A DNA stretch of 64,000 bases. Origin: GCA-003244245 sp035606945. GTDB lineage: Bacteria; Actinomycetota; Actinomycetes; Mycobacteriales; Pseudonocardiaceae. The DNA lies in NCBI GenBank assembly GCA_035606945.1, contig DATNDR010000050.1, forward strand, positions 1 through 64,000, given 5' to 3'. A program made the position numbers and the translations under genes. Below, piece after piece: positions 1 to 8,998 of this stretch. The number at the start of each line of letters is the position of its first letter. Position 1 is the first letter of the stretch. The notes under the pieces were generated by a model, which saw nothing but the letters and a program-made list of their open reading frames with translations, searched no databases and was not told the origin of the DNA.

Positions 1-626
1 CCCGGAAGGCCAAAGAGCGGGACTGGTGGCACAAGTACGACGACGTACTTCCCGAGTGGTTCGAAGGCTACTTGGGACTCGAAGCGGAAGCGTCCAAGAT
101 CAGCACCTACGAGTCCGATCTAGTACCCGGGCTGTTGCAGACCGAGCAGTACGCGGCCGCCGTGCTGGGCGCCTTCCCACTGCGCACCACGCCCGAAGAG
201 CAGGAGCGTGCGGTTGACCTACGGCGCGCTCGTCAGGCGCGACTGGCCGATAACAATGCGCTCATCTTGGATGCGGTGATCAGTGAGACCGTGCTGCGTC
301 GGAACGTCGGTGGCGTGGCCGTGATGCGAGAGCAACTAGAGCACCTAATCCGGGTGACGGAGCGACCGAACGTCACCGTTCGCCTGTTGCCCTTCGCGTC
401 TGGCGCTCACGCTGGACTTGACGGAGCGTTCAGCGTGTTGGAGTTCCCGGACCCGGAAGACGGACGGATCGTGACCGTGGAGACCATGACGTCTACGCTC
501 TACGTCGAACGAACCAGAGACGTCGGCGTCTACCGATTGGCGTTCGAGCAGATAGGGTCGGACGCGCTAGGACCGGTTGAGACGGTTGACATGATCAGTG
601 CGACAGCATTGGAGCTTGGACCATGA
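1..626 (+). CDS. XRE/DUF5753 regulator, C-terminal part (truncated by window edge)
   Basis: This is the C-terminal part of a helix-turn-helix regulator of the DUF5753 class. The DNA-binding domain lies left of the window, and the frame is open from base 3. Visible family signatures are the block ESDLVPGLLQTEQYA near the start of the visible part and later TVRLLPFASGAHAGLDGAF. Proteins of this class are cytoplasmic actinobacterial regulators that normally travel with a small DUF397 protein. That partner follows here with an ATGA stop/start overlap, which implies translational coupling. The family call is firm. The regulated process cannot be read from the sequence. Confidence 0.85.
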   Translation, partial: RKAKERDWWHKYDDVLPEWFEGYLGLEAEASKISTYESDLVPGLLQTEQYAAAVLGAFPLRTTPEEQERAVDLRRARQARLADNNALILDAVISETVLRRNVGGVAVMREQLEHLIRVTERPNVTVRLLPFASGAHAGLDGAFSVLEFPDPEDGRIVTVETMTSTLYVERTRDVGVYRLAFEQIGSDALGPVETVDMISATALELGP

Positions 627-844
627 TTACGCACCGCGCGGCAGGGAGCGAGCTAGCCCGTGTGCGCTGGATCAAGAGCAGCTACAGCGGCACTGGCGGC
701 GGTAACTGCGTGGAAGTCGCCAGCATGCCTGGCGGTCACCGTGCCGTACGGGACTCGAAGAATCCCGCAGCGGCAGCATTGATCTTCACTGCCGGCGTGT
801 GGACGGCGTTCGCCGCTGCCGTTCGAGATGGAGAGTTCGACTGA
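623..844 (+). CDS. DUF397 domain protein
   Basis: Small 73-residue protein of the DUF397 family, the usual partner of XRE/DUF5753 regulators. The signature WIKSSYSGTGGGNCVEVA is followed by AVRDSKNP and a W-x-A-F block near the C-terminus, as expected for the family. Its ATG overlaps the stop of the upstream regulator (ATGA), so the two are one transcription and translation unit. In characterised actinomycete pairs the DUF397 protein modulates the regulator. Its biochemical role here is not visible. Confidence 0.85.
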   Translation: MITHRAAGSELARVRWIKSSYSGTGGGNCVEVASMPGGHRAVRDSKNPAAAALIFTAGVWTAFAAAVRDGEFD

Positions 845-999
845 CAGGGGAGTCACACCGGCCCCACCGGGGAACCTTCCAAGCTAGGTGAGGGATGGCT
901 CCCTGATTTCCGACCGCACCCGGGACGACCAGGCACGGTGTGCGGCAGCGCTATCCGATGACGCTGCGATGAAGGCGGGGGGCGTAGGGTCACCGGCCC

Positions 1000-2754
1000 A
1001 TGGGACGCGTGACGCGAACACGGATACGGCGAGCGGTGACGCTGCTGGCAGCACTCACCGTCGCGCTGGCCGGCTGTGGCGGAGCCCACCCCGCAGACCC
1101 CGCTGCGCAGCGCCAGACCGGCACGGTCTTCGCGATCTGCGAAGCGAAACCGAACACCTGCAACCTGGCCGAGCCGGGCAAGCTGCGGCAGGGTGGCCAG
1201 CTCAGCTACGCCATCGACAAGAACGTCTCGAATTGGAATCTGCTGTCCAGCCAGGGCAACGTGATGGAGACCGGCTGGGTATTGTCCGGGCTGCTGCCTC
1301 GCACCTTCATCACCGCGCCCGACCTCGCCGTGGCGATGAACAACGAGCTGCTCGACTCGGCGAAAGTGACGGCTACCTACCCGGAAACGATCGTCTATAA
1401 GATCAAGCCGAATGCGTCGTGGTCGGACGGGACACCGATCACTGCGGATGACTTCATCTATAACTGGAAAGTCCAGAACGGGCGGGACTGCCCGGACTGC
1501 GGTGCGGCCAGCACCGCGGGCTATGACCAGATCAAATCGGTAGTCGGCGGCGACAACGGTAAGACGGTCACGGTGACGTTCAGCAAGCCCTTCACGGACT
1601 GGAAACAGTTGTGGGGCAGCGGCTCACCGCTGTATCCAGCGCACCTCGCGGCACAGCATGGGGACATCAAGACTCCGCAGGGCCTGGCCGCGTCGTTCAC
1701 CTGGTTCGCAACGACCGTGCCCACCTACTCTGGCGGACCCTTCCAGATCGATAACTTCAGCAACAACGAATCGGTCACTCTGGTGCCTAATCCGAAGTGG
1801 TACGGTTCCCGCCCGAAGCTCGACCGGGTGATCTACCGGATCATCACCGATGCCGATCAAGAGCTCACCGCGCTGCAGAATCGTCAGGTGCAGGTCATCT
1901 ACCCGCAACCACAGGTCGACCAGGTGCAGCAGGTGCGCAAGATCCCTGGCGTCTCGTCCTTCGTCGGTCTCGGGATGAGCTGGGAACACTTCGACTTCAA
2001 CCTGGCCAACCCCTATCTCGCCGATCCCGCGCTGCGTACGGCGATGTTCACCGCAGTCGACCGGCAGGCCATCATCGACAAGACCGTGGGCCAATACACC
2101 AATAAAATCAAACCGCTGAACAGTCACAACTTCGTCCCGCAGCAGAGCGGTTATGAGGATGTGGTCAGCGAGACCGGTCAGGGTTCCGGGAACCTCGCCC
2201 GGGCCAAACAGATCCTCACCGCGGCCGGTTACCGGATCGACCGCGGGCAGCTCAAGACCGCCATCGGCATGACGGTGCCGCCGCTGCGCATGCGGTACAC
2301 CGTCAAGAATCAGGTTCGCCAGGTCGAGTGCGAAATGTTCGCTCAGATGGTCAAACCACTGGGAATCACCGTTAAGGCGGTACCCGCCGACGACCTAGGT
2401 GCCGCGACTTCTGTGGGTGACTTCGACCTCGTCGTCTTTTCCTGGATCGCCACGCCGTTCCCGTACAGCGGTGCAGCCCGTCTCTGGACCACCGGCAACA
2501 ATTTCGGCCGCTACGGCAATCCCGACGTCGACCGCTTGATTGCGGCAGCGCAGAATTCCGCCGACGAGTCGCTGGCCAGGGAGACGCTCAACCAAGCGGA
2601 TCGCCGGCTGACCAGGGATGCCTACGTTTTGCCGCTCTACCAGAAACCGACGTTCATCGCGCTCTACAACGACATCGCCAATATCCGCAACAACTCCTCG
2701 CTGGACGGTCCCCAGTACAACATCGCCCAGTGGGGCCTACGCGCCGACGGCTGA
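1000..2754 (+). CDS. Family 5 substrate-binding lipoprotein, LpqW-like
   Basis: Exported lipoprotein of the peptide/opine ABC-transporter solute-binding family (SBP_bac_5), 584 residues. The N-terminus has an Arg-rich n-region, a hydrophobic stretch and a lipobox LAGC with the acylated Cys at residue 26. The mature part shows typical family blocks such as WSDGTPITADDF and VTLVPNPKWYGSRPKLD. No permease or ATPase gene is adjacent. Its place just before mshB matches M. tuberculosis lpqW (Rv1166), a member of this fold implicated in cell-wall lipoglycan assembly rather than uptake. That functional parallel is inferred from synteny. An oligopeptide-binding role remains possible. Confidence 0.85.
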   Translation: MGRVTRTRIRRAVTLLAALTVALAGCGGAHPADPAAQRQTGTVFAICEAKPNTCNLAEPGKLRQGGQLSYAIDKNVSNWNLLSSQGNVMETGWVLSGLLPRTFITAPDLAVAMNNELLDSAKVTATYPETIVYKIKPNASWSDGTPITADDFIYNWKVQNGRDCPDCGAASTAGYDQIKSVVGGDNGKTVTVTFSKPFTDWKQLWGSGSPLYPAHLAAQHGDIKTPQGLAASFTWFATTVPTYSGGPFQIDNFSNNESVTLVPNPKWYGSRPKLDRVIYRIITDADQELTALQNRQVQVIYPQPQVDQVQQVRKIPGVSSFVGLGMSWEHFDFNLANPYLADPALRTAMFTAVDRQAIIDKTVGQYTNKIKPLNSHNFVPQQSGYEDVVSETGQGSGNLARAKQILTAAGYRIDRGQLKTAIGMTVPPLRMRYTVKNQVRQVECEMFAQMVKPLGITVKAVPADDLGAATSVGDFDLVVFSWIATPFPYSGAARLWTTGNNFGRYGNPDVDRLIAAAQNSADESLARETLNQADRRLTRDAYVLPLYQKPTFIALYNDIANIRNNSSLDGPQYNIAQWGLRADG

Positions 2755-2848
2755 CCACCTTTGCTGAGCGGCCTCCTCCGCCGTGGACACCACAGCGGTG
2801 CGCCACGACTGACCGGTGGATCGAAGTAGGCTGGCACCCAACCAAGGG

Positions 2849-2867
2849 ATCCCGCATGCAGCGGGAT
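2849..2867 (+). terminator. Short perfect stem-loop upstream of mshB
   Basis: ATCCCGC and GCGGGAT form a perfect 7-bp stem around a 5-base loop, with TTTT 12 bases downstream. It lies between the lipoprotein gene and mshB. It could terminate the lipoprotein transcript or be a leader structure of mshB. The sequence alone does not decide. Confidence 0.3.
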
Positions 2868-2920
2868 TCTGGCGACGTTTTGCCCCGCCCAGCCCGCTCA
2901 TTGCGGGGGTTGGAGACGCG

Positions 2921-3835
2921 ATGAGCGAGCGGCGGATGGTGGTGGTGCACGCGCATCCGGACGACGAGACGTTGTGGACCGGCGGAATGATCGCGCGGTA
3001 CGCCGCTTCGGGAGTGGGCGTGACGTTGGTGACTTGCACGCTGGGCGAGCAGGGTGAGGTGCTCACCGACGACTTACGGGGCCTGGCCGCCGATCGTGCC
3101 GACCAGCTCGGTGGCTACCGGCTGGCCGAACTGCGTGCCGCGTGTGCCGTGCTCGGAATCACCGATCAGCGGTTCCTCGGCGGGATCGGCCGGTGGCGCG
3201 ACTCCGGCATGGTTGCCGAGCCTGGGTCGAGGGCGAGCGTGCCGGCTCAGCTGCACCCGCGGGCTTTCGCCGCCGGTGCTCTCGACGAGCAGGTCGACGC
3301 ATTGGTCGAAGTGCTCGACGCGGTGCGACCCCAGGTCGTGGTGACTTACGGCCCCGACGGGGGTTACGGACATCCCGATCACGTCCGGGCTCACCAGGTC
3401 ACGATGGCCGCAGCAGCGCGGACTCCCGAGGTGGCCCGGGTGTTCTGGGCGGTTCACCCGATCTCGGCCGTGGCCGGTGGAGTCACCGCGCTGGCCGCGA
3501 TGCCGGGGCTGCCCTTCCCCTTGCCGGACGACCGGGGGCTGCCCGGCGTGGACGATGCTGAGGTGACTACCGCCCTGGACGTCACAGCGCACCGCCCTGC
3601 CGTCCTGGCGGCAATGCGCGCCCACGGCACCCAGGTCAAGGTGTGGACCAGTGGTCGGGACGCGGCGTTCGCGCTGGCCGACGGGGTGGCCCGGCCAGTG
3701 TTCGACACCGAGCACTTCACCCTGGCCCGCGGCGCCGCTGCCCACCGCCCGCTCGGGCGGGATATTGATGAGGCGGCTAGCGAGGACCTCTTCGGCGGGC
3801 TGCCCGACCCGGTGGCGGCCCACCCGAAGGAGTGA
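2921..3835 (+). CDS. mshB: N-acetyl-1-D-myo-inositol-2-deoxy-glucopyranoside deacetylase (MshB)
   Basis: Zinc deacetylase of mycothiol biosynthesis. It removes acetate from GlcNAc-inositol to give GlcN-inositol, the substrate for Cys ligation by MshC. The LmbE/PIG-L signature AHPDDE is at residues 11-16, and the second zinc-ligand block GYGHPDHVRAH is near residue 147. I chose ATG 2921 because GGAG lies 5 bases upstream and the homology begins right there. A longer open frame to 2816 adds 35 residues with no family character. Length of 304 residues is normal. The stop overlaps the start of the next membrane protein gene. Mycothiol is restricted to Actinobacteria, so this gene helps place the organism. 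Confidence 0.93.
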   Translation: MSERRMVVVHAHPDDETLWTGGMIARYAASGVGVTLVTCTLGEQGEVLTDDLRGLAADRADQLGGYRLAELRAACAVLGITDQRFLGGIGRWRDSGMVAEPGSRASVPAQLHPRAFAAGALDEQVDALVEVLDAVRPQVVVTYGPDGGYGHPDHVRAHQVTMAAAARTPEVARVFWAVHPISAVAGGVTALAAMPGLPFPLPDDRGLPGVDDAEVTTALDVTAHRPAVLAAMRAHGTQVKVWTSGRDAAFALADGVARPVFDTEHFTLARGAAAHRPLGRDIDEAASEDLFGGLPDPVAAHPKE

Positions 3836-4185
3836 GTGTGCTCGGCCGAATCACTTTTGTGGTGCTGCTGTTCGACGCGGTCGCGCTGGCTACGGTAGAG
3901 CTGCTCTACCTACCGCTGCGAGTGGGCGCAGCGCCGTTTCCGATCACCATCCTGCTTGCCGCGGTGAGCACCCCATGGCTCGTCCGCAGCGCGGCGGAGC
4001 TGGGCGGACCCCGAATTATGGCCGCGGCCCCGCTGATGGTGTGGCTGCTCGCCATCGGGGTACTCGGTGTCGGTGGACCGGGTGGTGACGTGCTGCTGGC
4101 CGGGGACTGGCGCTCCGGGCTGTTGCTGGCTGGTGGCACCTTGCCGGCTGCGGTGGCGATGGGCCGGGCAATGGCCCGATCCTGA
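3832..4185 (+). CDS. Small integral membrane protein downstream of mshB
   Basis: 117-residue hydrophobic protein with about four predicted membrane segments (roughly residues 4-24, 28-46, 60-80 and 94-112). Its GTG start overlaps the mshB stop, so it is probably translationally coupled. A small membrane protein in this position is conserved next to mshB in other actinobacteria (M. tuberculosis Rv1171). No enzymatic motif is visible and no function is assigned. Start and existence are well supported by the overlap and by continuous coding bias. Confidence 0.75.
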   Translation: MSVLGRITFVVLLFDAVALATVELLYLPLRVGAAPFPITILLAAVSTPWLVRSAAELGGPRIMAAAPLMVWLLAIGVLGVGGPGGDVLLAGDWRSGLLLAGGTLPAAVAMGRAMARS

Positions 4186-4280
4186 CTGGTGGGGTGGTTG
4201 GTCGGCGCCTGCGCGGGCGGAGATACTGTGCAGGTAGACGGCCCGTTCGGGTACCGCGAGTGAGGAGCAGGAGATACCCC

Positions 4281-4604
4281 GTGACATATGTGATCGCAGA
4301 GCCCTGCGTGGACGTCATGGACAGATCGTGCATCGAAGAATGCCCGGTGGATTGTATTTACGAGGGCGGCCGGATGCTTTACATCCAGCCCGACGAATGC
4401 GTCGACTGCGGTGCCTGTGAGCCCGTCTGCCCGGTAGAAGCCATCTATTACGAGGACGACGTCCCAGACCAGTGGAAGGACTACACCAAGGCCAACGCCG
4501 ACTTCTTCACCGAGCTGGGATCCCCCGGTGGAGCGTCGAAGGTCGGTCCGGTCAACGACGACCCACCGATGGTCGCTGATTTGCCGCCGCAGAACGAGGA
4601 GTGA
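4281..4604 (+). CDS. fdxA: 7Fe ferredoxin (3Fe-4S plus 4Fe-4S)
   Basis: Cytoplasmic low-potential electron carrier of the actinobacterial seven-iron ferredoxin type, 107 residues. Cluster ligands are C9, C17, C21 and C25 in the first half and C40, C43, C46 and C50 in the CVDCGACEPVCP block. In this family the Cys9/Cys17/Cys50 set carries the 3Fe-4S cluster. GTG 4281 is the start, preceded by GGAG at about 8 bases. The open frame extends further left without homology. It precedes dapC with a short overlap, the same order as Rv1177-Rv1178 in M. tuberculosis, but it has no obvious role in lysine synthesis. Confidence 0.93.
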   Translation: MTYVIAEPCVDVMDRSCIEECPVDCIYEGGRMLYIQPDECVDCGACEPVCPVEAIYYEDDVPDQWKDYTKANADFFTELGSPGGASKVGPVNDDPPMVADLPPQNEE

Positions 4605-5740
4605 GCCCAGGCGCGGGTGTCCCGCAGGGCATCTGGGGTGCCGGCGCGGTGCGTCTGGATCTTCCCGCATTCCCCTGGGACAGCCTCTCCGAGGCAGCAC
4701 GCCGCGCCGCGGAGTATCCCGGTGGCGCGGTCGATCTGTCGGTCGGTACCCCGGTGGATCCGGTTCCCGATGCGCTGCGCCGCGCCCTGGCGTCGGCGTC
4801 GGCGCAGCCCGGTTACCCAGCCACGCATGGCACACCAGAACTGCGTCAAGCCGCTGCCGACGCGCTGGCGCGGCGGTATGGCGTGCCCGGGGTCCCCGCA
4901 GAGGCTGTGCTGCCGACGGCGGGTTCCAAGGAGCTGGTGGCCTGGCTGCCCACCTTGCTCGGGCTCGGTCCGGGTGATGTCGTTGCGCTCCCGGAGCTGG
5001 CCTATCCCACCTACGAGGTCGGTGCGCGGCTGGCCGGCGCCACGCCGGTCCGTCTCGCTGACCATGAGCCGGCGCCGCTGGGCACCCGGTTGCGGTGGCT
5101 GAACTCGCCGAGCAATCCGACCGGTGACGTCATGCCGGCCGCGGTACTGGCCGGTGCGGTGGCCCAGGCCCGGGAGATCGGGGCGGTGGTGGCCTCAGAC
5201 GAGTGCTACCTGTCCCTGGGATGGGACGCACAGCCGGTCTCGGTGCTGCACCCGCAAGTGTCCGGTGACAACCACCGCGGGCTGCTGGCGGTGCACTCGC
5301 TGTCCAAATCGTCCAACCTCGCCGGCTACCGGGCCGGTTTCGTGGCCGGTGACCCGGATCTGGTCGCCGCCCTGCTCAAGGTGCGCAGGCACGCAGGCAT
5401 GATGGTTGCCCGACCGGTGCAGCAGGCCATGGTGGTCGCCCTGTCCGACGACGCACACATCGGCCGGCAGCGGGATCGGTACGCGCGGCGCCGGGCACTG
5501 CTGCGACCGGCGCTGGACCGCGCCGGGTTGCGGGTGCAGCGGTCCCAGGGTGGGCTGTTTCTGTGGTGCACCGCGGGCGAACCGTGCTGGGACACCGTCG
5601 CCCGGCTGGCTGAGCTGGGTGTGCTCGTCGCGCCGGGTGAGTTCTACGGTTCCGCCGGCGCGCGCCACGTGCGGGTCTCGCTCACCGCGCAGGATCGGTG
5701 TATCGACGCCGTGGTGCAACGGTTGGGCGGCCAGGGTTAG
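4601..5740 (+). CDS. dapC: N-succinyldiaminopimelate aminotransferase (DapC)
   Basis: PLP-dependent class I/II aminotransferase of the succinylase branch of lysine/meso-diaminopimelate synthesis, using glutamate as amino donor. Fold-type I features: NSPSNPTGDV, SDECYLSLGW, and the PLP Schiff-base lysine at residue 236 in LSKSSNLAGYRAGF, with a C-terminal arginine in HVRVSL. 379 residues, normal length. GTG 4601 overlaps the ferredoxin stop. dapD and dapE lie a few kb downstream, so three genes of the branch are clustered. The stop TAG overlaps the stop TAA of the convergent CHAD gene by two bases. Confidence 0.88.
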   Translation: MSPGAGVPQGIWGAGAVRLDLPAFPWDSLSEAARRAAEYPGGAVDLSVGTPVDPVPDALRRALASASAQPGYPATHGTPELRQAAADALARRYGVPGVPAEAVLPTAGSKELVAWLPTLLGLGPGDVVALPELAYPTYEVGARLAGATPVRLADHEPAPLGTRLRWLNSPSNPTGDVMPAAVLAGAVAQAREIGAVVASDECYLSLGWDAQPVSVLHPQVSGDNHRGLLAVHSLSKSSNLAGYRAGFVAGDPDLVAALLKVRRHAGMMVARPVQQAMVVALSDDAHIGRQRDRYARRRALLRPALDRAGLRVQRSQGGLFLWCTAGEPCWDTVARLAELGVLVAPGEFYGSAGARHVRVSLTAQDRCIDAVVQRLGGQG

Positions 5741-6675
5741 GCCACCGTCTCCAGTGACAGTGCCCGCTGCTGCACCTGCTGCCACGCGGCGAGCCAGGCC
5801 TGCCGCGTTTCGATGCGGCTGAGTTCTTCGCGCTCGACCAGGCGCCCGGCAGCGAAGGCCACGCCGACGTCCACCACGTCGCCGAAGCCGGCCAGCAGCA
5901 GCCGCACCCGGTGTTGGGCCACGCAGGCATCCTGGTGCTCGCCCAGCACGTCCTGCAGCGCCACCGTGGACTCCACCAGCTGGCGGACCGGTTTGCGACC
6001 AGCGGCGGCGGCGAGCTCCCCGGTGTAGCGCAGCCGCTTGCCGTGGATCCGCAGGGCGTGCAGGACCTCATCAGGCGGGTCCTCGCCCGCAGCTTGTACG
6101 GCCTTGGACAGCCTGCGGTACTCGATGCGCACCAGCTCGACCAGCGCAGCGACTCCGGCGCCGCTGGGTCCGGCGGGCAACGGTCGGGATACCGCGGTCG
6201 CCAGCCGGCGCAGCAACGCGGCATACCGGCGGCTGCCCAGCACGTCGAGCATTACGGCCCTGGCGATCTTCCGGTCGGTGACCAGCGCCTCGATCAGGGT
6301 TTCCACCGCGTCGCGGCTGGTGGCATCGAAGGCAGTTGCGCGATCGCGGAGGCGGTCGATGAGCACGTCCGCGTCGCGAACCGGCCCCAGCGCCCGGCCC
6401 AGCCAGCCCAGTTCGGCGCGCAGGTCATCGGCCCAGCTGCGGTCCAGCAGTGGGCGGGCGGCCTTGAGCATGGCCCGCATCCGGCGTACCGCCACGCGCA
6501 TCTGGTGTAACTCTTCGGGATCCTCGCCCACCCGGGTGCCGGGATCGTGCGCAAGCAGGGCACGCAACCGAGTGTCCAGCGCGGCGCGCAATTGGTGCGC
6601 AGTCGGATCGGACGGCCGGCACCGGACGGGATCACCCAGTTCGACGAGTCGCTGGTCCTGGGTGGCGGCGCTCAC
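5737..6675 (-). CDS. CHAD domain protein
   Basis: 312-residue alpha-helical CHAD domain protein. The domain is marked by regularly spaced basic residues and histidines: HQMRVAVRRMRAMLKAARP near residue 60 and HALRIHGKRLRYTGEL near residue 210. CHAD domains bind polyphosphate, so this is probably a cytoplasmic polyphosphate-associated protein. No CYTH (triphosphatase) domain is present, although many family members carry one. GTG start at 6675. It is convergent with dapC and the stop codons physically overlap. Binding of polyphosphate is inferred from the family. Confidence 0.85.
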   Translation of the reverse strand: MSAATQDQRLVELGDPVRCRPSDPTAHQLRAALDTRLRALLAHDPGTRVGEDPEELHQMRVAVRRMRAMLKAARPLLDRSWADDLRAELGWLGRALGPVRDADVLIDRLRDRATAFDATSRDAVETLIEALVTDRKIARAVMLDVLGSRRYAALLRRLATAVSRPLPAGPSGAGVAALVELVRIEYRRLSKAVQAAGEDPPDEVLHALRIHGKRLRYTGELAAAAGRKPVRQLVESTVALQDVLGEHQDACVAQHRVRLLLAGFGDVVDVGVAFAAGRLVEREELSRIETRQAWLAAWQQVQQRALSLETVA

Positions 6676-6713
6676 GCTGGAGATCCTAATGGCCAGCCCT
6701 GATCATGTGGCCA

Positions 6714-7685
6714 TCAGTCGTTGGAATGCAGCATCGCGTTGAGCTCGATGCCCGCCTTACCGCCGCGTTGCACCGCCTCGACGGTTCCGGTGACGGAGTT
6801 GCGGCGAAAGAGCACCCCGTCGGCGCCGGACAGCTCGCGGGCCTTGACGACGGTGCCGTCGGGAAGCGTCACCTTGGTTCCGGCGGTGACGTAAAGCCCG
6901 GCTTCCACCACGCAGTCATCACCCAGGGACATCCCGATCCCGGCGTTGGCGCCGACCAGGCAGCGGCGGCCCACCGAGATCCTCTCCTTGCCGCCACCCG
7001 AGAGCGTTCCCATGACCGACGAGCTGCCCCCCAGATCGGAGTCGGCGCCGACGATGACCCCGCTGGAGATCCGGCCCTCCACCATCGAGGTACCCAACGT
7101 ACCGGCGTTGAAGTTGATGAACCCCTCGTGCATCACCGTGGTGCCGGCGGCTAGATGCGCGCCTAGCCGTACCCGATCCGCGTCGCCGATCCGCACTCCA
7201 GCGGGCACCACGTAGTCGACCATCCGGGGAAACTTGTCCACCCCGTAGACCGTGACGGGGCCGAGCTGGCGCATCCGCAGGCGGGTGGCCTCGAAATCCG
7301 GCACCGGGCACGGCCCGAAATTGGTCCACACCACGTTGGACAGCAGATCGAACACCCCGTCGAGGTTGATGCTGCGCGGGGTCACCAGGCGGTGCGACAG
7401 CAGGTGCAGGCGCAGGTAGACGTCATGAGCGTCGATCGGGGGAGCCTGCAGGTCGGCGATGGTGGTGCGCACTGCCACCAGCTCCACACCCCGTGCCGGG
7501 TCCGGGCCGAGCAGCGCGGCGAACTCATCGGGTACCTCGTCCGGCGCTATCCGTTCCGTTCCCGTCGTCATGCCGGGCGGCGCGCCCGGCGCCGGGTTCG
7601 GGAACCAGGTGTCCAGCACGGTGCCGGTGTGGGTCAGGGTGGCCAGCCCCACGCCATGTGCGGAATCGATCTGTGTGTGGGCCAC
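6714..7685 (-). CDS. dapD: Tetrahydrodipicolinate N-succinyltransferase (DapD)
   Basis: Acyltransferase that succinylates tetrahydrodipicolinate with succinyl-CoA, opening the succinylase route to diaminopimelate. The C-terminal half shows the left-handed beta-helix hexapeptide pattern (GVRIGDADRVRLGAHLAAGT, then INFNAGTLGTSMVEGRI and GANAGIGMSLGDDC). Length of 323 residues matches the long actinobacterial DapD form rather than the about 275-residue enterobacterial one. GTG start at 7685. It is divergent from dapE, with a 146-bp spacer that carries an inverted repeat. Confidence 0.93.
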   Translation of the reverse strand: MAHTQIDSAHGVGLATLTHTGTVLDTWFPNPAPGAPPGMTTGTERIAPDEVPDEFAALLGPDPARGVELVAVRTTIADLQAPPIDAHDVYLRLHLLSHRLVTPRSINLDGVFDLLSNVVWTNFGPCPVPDFEATRLRMRQLGPVTVYGVDKFPRMVDYVVPAGVRIGDADRVRLGAHLAAGTTVMHEGFINFNAGTLGTSMVEGRISSGVIVGADSDLGGSSSVMGTLSGGGKERISVGRRCLVGANAGIGMSLGDDCVVEAGLYVTAGTKVTLPDGTVVKARELSGADGVLFRRNSVTGTVEAVQRGGKAGIELNAMLHSND

Positions 7686-7723
7686 GACCGGTCACGGTAG
7701 CGGGTCGGCGGCTGCGGCTGATT

Positions 7724-7791
7724 GCGCCGTGAACTCGGCGCTACCGACCTCGCCAGGCCTGAGGATGTCGGTCCTGTCGAGTTCACGGCGC
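7724..7791. repeat. Inverted repeat, family B copy 1 (dapD-dapE spacer)
   Basis: Imperfect 25-bp inverted repeat: arms 7724-7748 and 7767-7791 around an 18-base loop. The common core is GTGAACTCG with its complement CGAGTTCAC. The arms differ at a few positions only. It sits between divergent dapD and dapE, so it is not simply a terminator of convergent genes. A second copy with the same core is at 41852-41917. Confidence 0.7.
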
Positions 7792-7831
7792 GCCGGTCAA
7801 TCAGGTGTGTCGCAGCGCTACCGTCACTGTT

Positions 7832-8989
7832 GTGGATCTGGACCTCACCGCCGACCCCGTGGAGTTGACCGCCGCGTTGGTGGATGTGCCCAGCGTGTCG
7901 GGGGATGAGTCGGCGCTGGCCGACGCGGTGCAGGCGGCGCTGGCCGCCCAGGCGCCGCACCTGGAGTTGCTGCGCTGCGGCAACACCGTGCTGGCCCGCA
8001 CCGATTACGGCCACCCGCAACGGGTGCTGCTCGCCGGGCACCTGGACACCGTGCCGATCGCCGGCAATCTGCCCAGCAGGCGCAGCGACGACCTGCTCTA
8101 CGGCTGCGGCACGTCGGACATGAAGTCGGGCGACGCGATGATCCTGCACCTGGCGGCCACGGTGCCCGAGCCGGTGTGCGACCTGACCGTGGTGCTCTAT
8201 GACTGTGAGGAGATCGAGGCGGCCCGCAACGGGCTGGGCCGCGTCGAGCGCGAACACCCCGAGTGGTTGGCCGCGCAGCTGGCGATCCTGGCTGAGCCCA
8301 CCAGCGGCCTGGTCGAGGCGGGCTGTCAGGGCAGTCTGCGTGTCGCTGTGCGTACTGCGGGGCGCCGGGCGCACAGCGCGCGGTCGTGGCTGGGCGACAA
8401 CGCGATCCACGCTGCCGGTGCCGTGCTGGCCCGGTTGGCCGGTTACCGGCCGCGCAGTGTGGAGATCGACGGGTGCACCTATCGAGAGGGTCTGCAAGCG
8501 GTGGGCATCTCCGGCGGAGTAGCCGGCAACGTGGTGCCCGACGCCTGTGAGGTGCAGATCAACTTCCGGTTCGCCCCGGACCGCTCGCTGGCCGACGCCC
8601 AGAACCACGTCCGCGAAGTGCTCGACGGCTTCGACCTGGAATTCACCGACGGTGCCGATGGTGCGCTACCTGGTCTGGGCGCTGCGGCGGTACAGGACTT
8701 CCTGGCCGCCATGGGGATCGCCCCTGTCGCGAAGTACGGCTGGACGGACGTCTCGCGCTTCGCCGCCCGCGGGGTCCCGGCCCTCAACTACGGCCCTGGC
8801 GACCCTAATCAAGCACACACCCGCGACGAACACGTCTGCACCGACCTCATCACCACCTGCACCGAAGCGCTCCGCCGCTACCTCACCTCCCCCTCCCCCT
8901 CCACCCCCGACATGGAGACATATCGGGCTCTCAAGGGGGTCGATAACCCCGATATGGCTCCATATCGGGGTGGAGAGGCGGACACGTAG
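7832..8989 (+). CDS. dapE: Succinyl-diaminopimelate desuccinylase (DapE)
   Basis: M20-family dizinc hydrolase that cleaves N-succinyl-LL-diaminopimelate. Metal and catalytic blocks are LLAGHLDTVPIAGN, CGTSDMKSGDAM, and YDCEEIEAARNGLG with the catalytic Glu-Glu, then a late His in PGDPNQAHTRDEHV. GTG 7832 was chosen because the family N-terminus (DLTADPVELTAALVDVPS) begins there. GTG 7805 is an in-frame alternative. The normal protein end is around ALRRYLTS. The last 30 or so residues (including PDMETYRALKG and PDMAPYRGG) are encoded by a copy of the palindromic repeat family A that has run into the 3' end of the gene. Confidence 0.92.
   Translation: MDLDLTADPVELTAALVDVPSVSGDESALADAVQAALAAQAPHLELLRCGNTVLARTDYGHPQRVLLAGHLDTVPIAGNLPSRRSDDLLYGCGTSDMKSGDAMILHLAATVPEPVCDLTVVLYDCEEIEAARNGLGRVEREHPEWLAAQLAILAEPTSGLVEAGCQGSLRVAVRTAGRRAHSARSWLGDNAIHAAGAVLARLAGYRPRSVEIDGCTYREGLQAVGISGGVAGNVVPDACEVQINFRFAPDRSLADAQNHVREVLDGFDLEFTDGADGALPGLGAAAVQDFLAAMGIAPVAKYGWTDVSRFAARGVPALNYGPGDPNQAHTRDEHVCTDLITTCTEALRRYLTSPSPSTPDMETYRALKGVDNPDMAPYRGGEADT
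8901..8973. repeat. Palindromic repeat, family A copy 1
   Basis: Inverted repeat with arms 8901-8927 and 8947-8973 containing CATGGAGACATATCGGG and its near complement. The arms carry a few mismatches, so this is a diverged copy. It lies inside the 3' end of dapE and 26 bp before the LOG gene start. Other copies are at 19909, 38494 and 52098. Confidence 0.85.
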
Positions 8990-8998
8990 GGTGGGGGC

